Shown here: positions 60,400 through 64,000 of the stretch, in pieces
Layout of the letters: each line of letters starts with the position of its first letter
Position numbering within the stretch: position 1 is the first letter of the stretch
From: DATEDA01 sp963789885
GTDB taxonomy: Bacteria > Pseudomonadota > Gammaproteobacteria > Burkholderiales > SG8-39
Assembly: GCA_963789885.1 (NCBI GenBank)
Contig: CAWBNB010000003.1
Location: forward strand, 124,001 to 188,000
Length of the DNA stretch: 64,000 bases
Direction: 5' to 3'
Notes under the pieces: model-generated
Told to the model about the DNA's origin: nothing
What the model saw: the letters and a program-made list of their open reading frames with translations, nothing else
Databases searched by the model: none
Made by a program: the position numbers and the translations under genes

Positions 60400-63108
60400 T
60401 CAGCTTAGCCCGAACCGTCGGATGAGCCAGGTCTTCGCGAGCTGCGTCAGCCCCAGGTAGCAGCCCAGGATCGCCACCAGCGCAATCCAGTAGCCCGCCG
60501 GCAGCGCCGTGAAGCCGAGCGCCGGCGCAAAGTGCGAGAAGGGCAACCAGGCCCCGAGCAGGCAGATCCCGATTGTCGTGACCATGAGCGGGAAACTCGC
60601 ACGGCTCTGGATGAATGGAATCCTTCCGGTCCGGATGACGTGCACGATCAGCGTCTGCGACAGCAGCGATTCGACGAACCACCCCGTCTGAAAGAGGCTG
60701 GGATTTTCCCATGCATGGAAGACGTACAGCATGGTGAAATAGGTGGCGTAGTCGAAGAGCGAGCTGATCGGGCCGATGAAGAGCATGAATCGACCGATGT
60801 TCCCGATGTCCCATCTGCGGGGCTTCTCCACATACTCCTTGTCCACCTCGTCGGTCGCGACGGCCGTCTGCGAGAAGTCGTAGAGGAGGTTGTTCAGGAG
60901 AATCTGAACCGGGGCCATCGGCAGGAACGGCAGGAAGGCGGACGCCCCCAGCACGCTGAACATGTTGCCGAAGTTCGAGCTCGCGCCCATCTTGATGTAC
61001 TTCACGATGTTGCCGAATACTTTGCGGCCCTCGATCACCCCTTGCTCGAGGACAAGCAGGTTCTTCTCGAGCAGGATGATGTCGGCCGATTCCTTGGCGA
61101 TGTCGACCGCGGTGTCGACCGAGATCCCGACATCTGCGGCCTTCAGCGCCGGGCCGTCATTGATCCCGTCACCGAGAAACCCGACGACGTGCCCCTTCAG
61201 GTGCAGGGCCTTGATCACCCGCGCCTTTTGAGCGGGGGAGAGCTTGGCGAATACCGTCGCCCCCTCGACCGCCTCGGCCAAGGCATCATCGTTCAGGCTG
61301 TCGACGTCGCTCCCGAGGACCACGTGGCCGATGTCCAGTCCGACGTCGCGGCAGACCTTGCCCGTGACGACTTCGTTGTCGCCCGTGAGCACCTTTACCT
61401 GCACCCCGTGCTCGCCCAGCACCTTGATGGCGGCGGCGGCGCTTTCCTTCGGCGGATCGAGGAACGCGATGTAGCCGACCAGCTGCAGGCCCGACTCGTC
61501 GGCGACGCCATAGGGCTCGGGACGGGCGGGCACTTCCTTGTAGGCCACCGCGATCACGCGGAAGCCGTCTTCGTTGAGCTCCCGAATGACGCCCCGGAGG
61601 TCCTCGAAGTGCCCTCGCTCCAGAGCGGTGCTCTCCCCGTGGCGCTCAGCCGTCGAGCAAACGCTGAAGATTTCCTCGACTGCGCCCTTGCAGATGAGGA
61701 TGTGCGTCGCATGGTCTTTCTCTACGACGACAGACATCCGCCGCCGCTGGAAGTCGAAGGGAATCTCGTCCACTTTGGCAAAGTGCTCGGTCACATGCAG
61801 TGCCTCGTCGACCTCGCCGTGCTCGAGGATGGCGACGTCGAGCAGGTTTTTGAGCCCCGACTGGTAGTAGCTGTTGAGGTAGGCATACTCGAGGACGCGC
61901 TCGCTCTCTTCACCCGAGAGGTCGACGTGACGTTCCAGGATGACCTTGTCCTGAGTGAGCGTCCCGGTCTTGTCCGTGCACAGCACGTCCATCGCGCCGA
62001 AGTTTTGGATTGAGTTCAGGCGCTTGACGATGACCCGCTTGCGCGCCATCGCGAGTGCGCCCTTGGCAAGGTTGATGGTCACGATCATTGGCAGCATCTC
62101 GGGCGTGAGGCCGACGGCAACCGCCATCGCGAAAAGGAAGGCCTCCATCCAGTGGCCTTTGGTGAGGCCGTTGATGACAAACACCAGCGGCACCATCACC
62201 AGCATGAAACGGATCATTAACCAGATGAAGCGGTTCACCCCCCGGTCAAAACTGGTGAGCTCCCTCTGGCCCGCAACCGCCGTGGCGATGGACCCGAAAT
62301 AGGTGCCGCGCCCGGTCGCGACGACGACAGCGGCGGCGGTGCCGCTCACGACATTGGTCCCCATGAAGCAGACGTTCTGGAATTCGAGCACTGATCTCGC
62401 GACGCTGTTCGCCGCGGCTGCGAACTTTTCGACCGGCAGCGATTCGCCGGTGAGCGCCGCCTGATTCACGAAGAGATCCTTCGCGGAGAGTACGCGGACA
62501 TCCGCCGGAATCATGTCCCCCGCGGACAGGCGCACGATGTCGCCCGGGACCACACGGTTGAGCGGCACCTCCACCGCTTGGGGCCCGCGGTAGCGAAGCT
62601 GGACTTCGAAGAGGCGGTTGATCTCTTCGGGGACGCCCTTGCGCTTGTCCTTGCGCAGCACGGTCGCGGTCGTATTCACCATGGCGCGGAGCTTTTCGGC
62701 CGCCTTGTTGGAGCGGAATTCCTGGACCCAGGCGAGCAGAACCGAGAGCACCACCATCAACGTGATGACGATGGCGCCCCTCACCTCGCCAGTGAGCTCG
62801 GCGATGATGGCGAGGCTCAGGAGCAGAAGCGAGAGGGGTGTCGCGAAGAGCTCGAGGAGCCGGCGAACCGGGCTCTTCTTCACCTCATGCGCGACGGCGT
62901 TCTCGCCGTAGGTGGCGAGCCGCTCCTCCGCTTCGCGTTCGAGGAGTCCATCGAACGAAGTATCGAGACGCGCCAATGCCGCCTCGGGTGACAGCACTGC
63001 CACCTCCGCCAATCGTCCCGCAGGCTGGACTGCAGCAGGACGGGCTTCGCCACGGCGGACACCAGAGAACGGACGGAAAACGTTCAGTCCAAAGATTCGC
63101 AGTTCCAT
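60400..63108 (-). CDS. mgtA: P-type (P3B) magnesium-importing ATPase, MgtA/MgtB-like
   Basis: 902 residues from the ATG (MELRIFGLNVF) behind AAGGAG. P-ATPase motifs: LTGESLPVEKF (actuator), CTDKTGTLTQDKV (phosphorylated Asp), CKGAVEEIF (nucleotide site) and GDGINDGPAL (hinge), plus VGLTPEMLPMIVT in M4 and ten membrane helices. MgtA-type length and the GLTPEMLP motif set it apart from Ca2+ or heavy-metal pumps. Flanked by broken regulator fragments, so control may have been lost. Confidence 0.93.
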   Translation of the reverse strand: MELRIFGLNVFRPFSGVRRGEARPAAVQPAGRLAEVAVLSPEAALARLDTSFDGLLEREAEERLATYGENAVAHEVKKSPVRRLLELFATPLSLLLLSLAIIAELTGEVRGAIVITLMVVLSVLLAWVQEFRSNKAAEKLRAMVNTTATVLRKDKRKGVPEEINRLFEVQLRYRGPQAVEVPLNRVVPGDIVRLSAGDMIPADVRVLSAKDLFVNQAALTGESLPVEKFAAAANSVARSVLEFQNVCFMGTNVVSGTAAAVVVATGRGTYFGSIATAVAGQRELTSFDRGVNRFIWLMIRFMLVMVPLVFVINGLTKGHWMEAFLFAMAVAVGLTPEMLPMIVTINLAKGALAMARKRVIVKRLNSIQNFGAMDVLCTDKTGTLTQDKVILERHVDLSGEESERVLEYAYLNSYYQSGLKNLLDVAILEHGEVDEALHVTEHFAKVDEIPFDFQRRRMSVVVEKDHATHILICKGAVEEIFSVCSTAERHGESTALERGHFEDLRGVIRELNEDGFRVIAVAYKEVPARPEPYGVADESGLQLVGYIAFLDPPKESAAAAIKVLGEHGVQVKVLTGDNEVVTGKVCRDVGLDIGHVVLGSDVDSLNDDALAEAVEGATVFAKLSPAQKARVIKALHLKGHVVGFLGDGINDGPALKAADVGISVDTAVDIAKESADIILLEKNLLVLEQGVIEGRKVFGNIVKYIKMGASSNFGNMFSVLGASAFLPFLPMAPVQILLNNLLYDFSQTAVATDEVDKEYVEKPRRWDIGNIGRFMLFIGPISSLFDYATYFTMLYVFHAWENPSLFQTGWFVESLLSQTLIVHVIRTGRIPFIQSRASFPLMVTTIGICLLGAWLPFSHFAPALGFTALPAGYWIALVAILGCYLGLTQLAKTWLIRRFGLS

Positions 63109-63478
63109 GGGCGTCTCCTTCTTCTCGCGTGCAAACGCCATGCAAGGACGGCCGCGGCGCAAGCGCGCGAGCGGCGCTAACAGCAACGATCGAAAGAGAG
63201 GGGAGGCTGACACCGCCGCGCTAGGCGAGCGGGCGACTGCCCCGAACTCTCCGCTGGCTCAAGCGCGGCGGAGCGTCCGGTGAACAGCCTGGAAGGACTG
63301 CGTTAGCGGAAGGTTACTCGGCCAGGGCGTGAGCGACAGTGCAGTTACTACTTCCCAAGATGGCTTTCTCGGCGGTTGATGACGCGACGGAGGCTACGCC
63401 CGAGGCTCGGTGCAGTCAACGAGAGAGTTGTTACGATCGGTAACTTGCGGGGCCCCCTTTCAAGGGCATCGTCAAGAT
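63109..63478. other. Upstream region of mgtA, no gene seen; inverted repeat GTTACGATCGGTAAC
   Basis: No supported coding signal. GTTAC GATCG GTAAC at 63430-63444 is an inverted repeat with 5-base arms. GGTTAC at 63313 and CGGTAACT at 63501 repeat its half-sites, which may mark a regulator of mgtA. Confidence 0.35.
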
Positions 63479-63667
63479 TCACGCGGGCGTTGCATCGTTT
63501 CGGTAACTCGGTCCTCGTCCCGCTGGAGGTCGCGCCGTCGCCGCAACTGGCAGTCCGCTGCCGAGTATCAGGGCGACCGGATCGCTCGCGGGGAAGGTCG
63601 CCTCGAGCGCGTGATCGAGCAATGCCTCGATGTGGTCGGATCGACGCGCGCGGACATCCGTTTCACG
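63479..63667 (-). pseudogene. Short 'FPASDP' protein remnant, start codon not found
   Basis: Stop-to-stop reading DHIEALLDHALEATFPASDP VALILGSG matches the hallmark of a widespread short protein group often found beside stress genes in proteobacteria. No ATG, GTG or TTG precedes the conserved part in frame. An ATG one base out of frame (MSARVD) lies just upstream, so a frameshift is likely. Function of the group is unknown to me. Confidence 0.4.
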
Positions 63668-63814
63668 TTAGTCGCCCGGCCCCCGCGTCCACGCCGCCGT
63701 GAACCGGCGGCGGGCGAACCACACCACCCCGCCGGGCTCAGGATTCGTGCGACTCCAGTATGCTCCGCGCGCCATGCTGCCCCTCGGGCGCACCGCAGAT
63801 GCTGGCCACCCCCG

Positions 63815-64000
63815 ATGACCGTTACCGTCGTCGCGATCTTCGTCCTCGTCTACCTCGGCATGATCCTCGGCGGACTGCCGTTCGTGCAGCTGGACCGCAC
63901 GGGCGTGGCGCTGCTCGGCGCGATCGCACTCGTCGGCACCGGCGACCTCACGCCGGAGCAGGCGGCGCTGTCGATCCATTTGCCGACGCTGCTGTTGCTC
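63815..64000 (+). CDS. N-terminus of an ion-transporter-superfamily membrane protein (SLC13/ArsB-like), cut by window end
   Basis: 62 codons: MTVTVVAIFVLVYLGMILGG, then FVQLDRTGVALLGAIALVG and a third segment. The first two helices and the LDRTGVALLGA signature fit the ArsB/NhaD or DASS families of anion or proton antiporters. The rest lies outside the window. Confidence 0.6.
   Translation, partial: MTVTVVAIFVLVYLGMILGGLPFVQLDRTGVALLGAIALVGTGDLTPEQAALSIHLPTLLLL

Noticed and set aside
63376..63702. 108-codon plus-strand reading frame
   Set aside because: Arg/Ser/Pro-rich composition typical of the wrong frame of GC-rich DNA, and the minus strand carries the recognisable FPASDP remnant instead.
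63109..63814. Mg2+-sensing leader or riboswitch upstream of mgtA
   Set aside because: No conserved leader peptide, M-box features or strong terminator/antiterminator pair could be recognised.
1..64000. CRISPR arrays, tRNA or rRNA genes, insertion sequences, phage attachment sites
   Set aside because: No regularly spaced repeats, cloverleaf-like segments, transposase motifs or flanking direct repeats were seen on either strand.

Overview
The window is GC-rich, almost fully coding chromosomal DNA from a proteobacterium, most likely a betaproteobacterium of the Burkholderiales type. This rests on the number of Bug/TctC-type periplasmic receptors (five genes), three complete TRAP transporters, a NitT/TauT-type ABC importer and many CoA-activating and CoA-modifying enzymes. 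There are no rRNA or tRNA genes, insertion sequences, phage genes or CRISPR arrays. The whole stretch reads as a large accessory catabolic region for organic acids, ketones and sulfonate-like or hydroxy-acid substrates. Lineage is inferred from family content only.

Layout. 1-5.1 kb (minus): hydantoinase/oxoprolinase subunits HyuA (cut by the window edge) and HyuB, and a glutamate-1-semialdehyde-aminomutase-like PLP enzyme. 5.3-6.8 kb: an SDR lacking the usual Tyr and a GntR/FCD regulator. 6.9-15.5 kb (plus): an Xsc/acetolactate-synthase-like ThDP enzyme, a GMC oxidoreductase, a CMD protein, a TRAP system (P-Q-M) and a second ThDP enzyme. 15.8-23.3 kb: carboxyltransferase, a two-gene NDP-forming acyl-CoA synthetase, a frameshifted Bug receptor, two tandem amidohydrolase-fold proteins with altered metal sites and an alpha/beta hydrolase. 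23.4-32.8 kb: a cluster around a split UxaA/SuyAB-like lyase, with a D-2-hydroxyacid dehydrogenase, an Ldh2-type dehydrogenase, three Bug receptors, a GntR/UTRA regulator, two unknown small paralogous proteins and an unknown membrane protein. 32.8-45.3 kb: a dispersed biotin-dependent acyl-CoA carboxylase (biotin carboxylase, stand-alone carrier, two carboxyltransferases) with biotin synthase, a fused NDP-forming acyl-CoA synthetase, a hot-dog hydratase, a second GntR/FCD regulator and a TRAP system (M-Q-P). 45.3-54.2 kb: amidohydrolase, then an operon of PRISE-type enone reductase, ABC importer, flavin monooxygenase, metallo-beta-lactamase-fold hydrolase, class III CoA transferase and two hot-dog proteins. 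54.2-60 kb: a SucCD-like CoA ligase divergent from a third TRAP system and an SDR. 60-63.8 kb: a MgtA-type P-ATPase flanked by remnants of a LuxR-type regulator and of a short 'FPASDP' protein. The last 185 bases start an ion-transporter-like protein.

Integration. Short inverted repeats centred on TGTCGACA or a close variant occur in six promoter regions (about 5131, 6864, 34215, 40800, 46260, 56295). They fall into two sub-types. The two GntR/FCD paralogues, each encoded next to or behind one sub-type, are the obvious candidate regulators. This would tie the PLP enzyme/SDR, the ThDP-GMC module, the carboxylase modules, the enone/monooxygenase operon and the SucCD/TRAP module into one control network. 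Two genes carry a one-base frameshift, both beside a four-base G/C run, so assembly errors are as likely as true decay.
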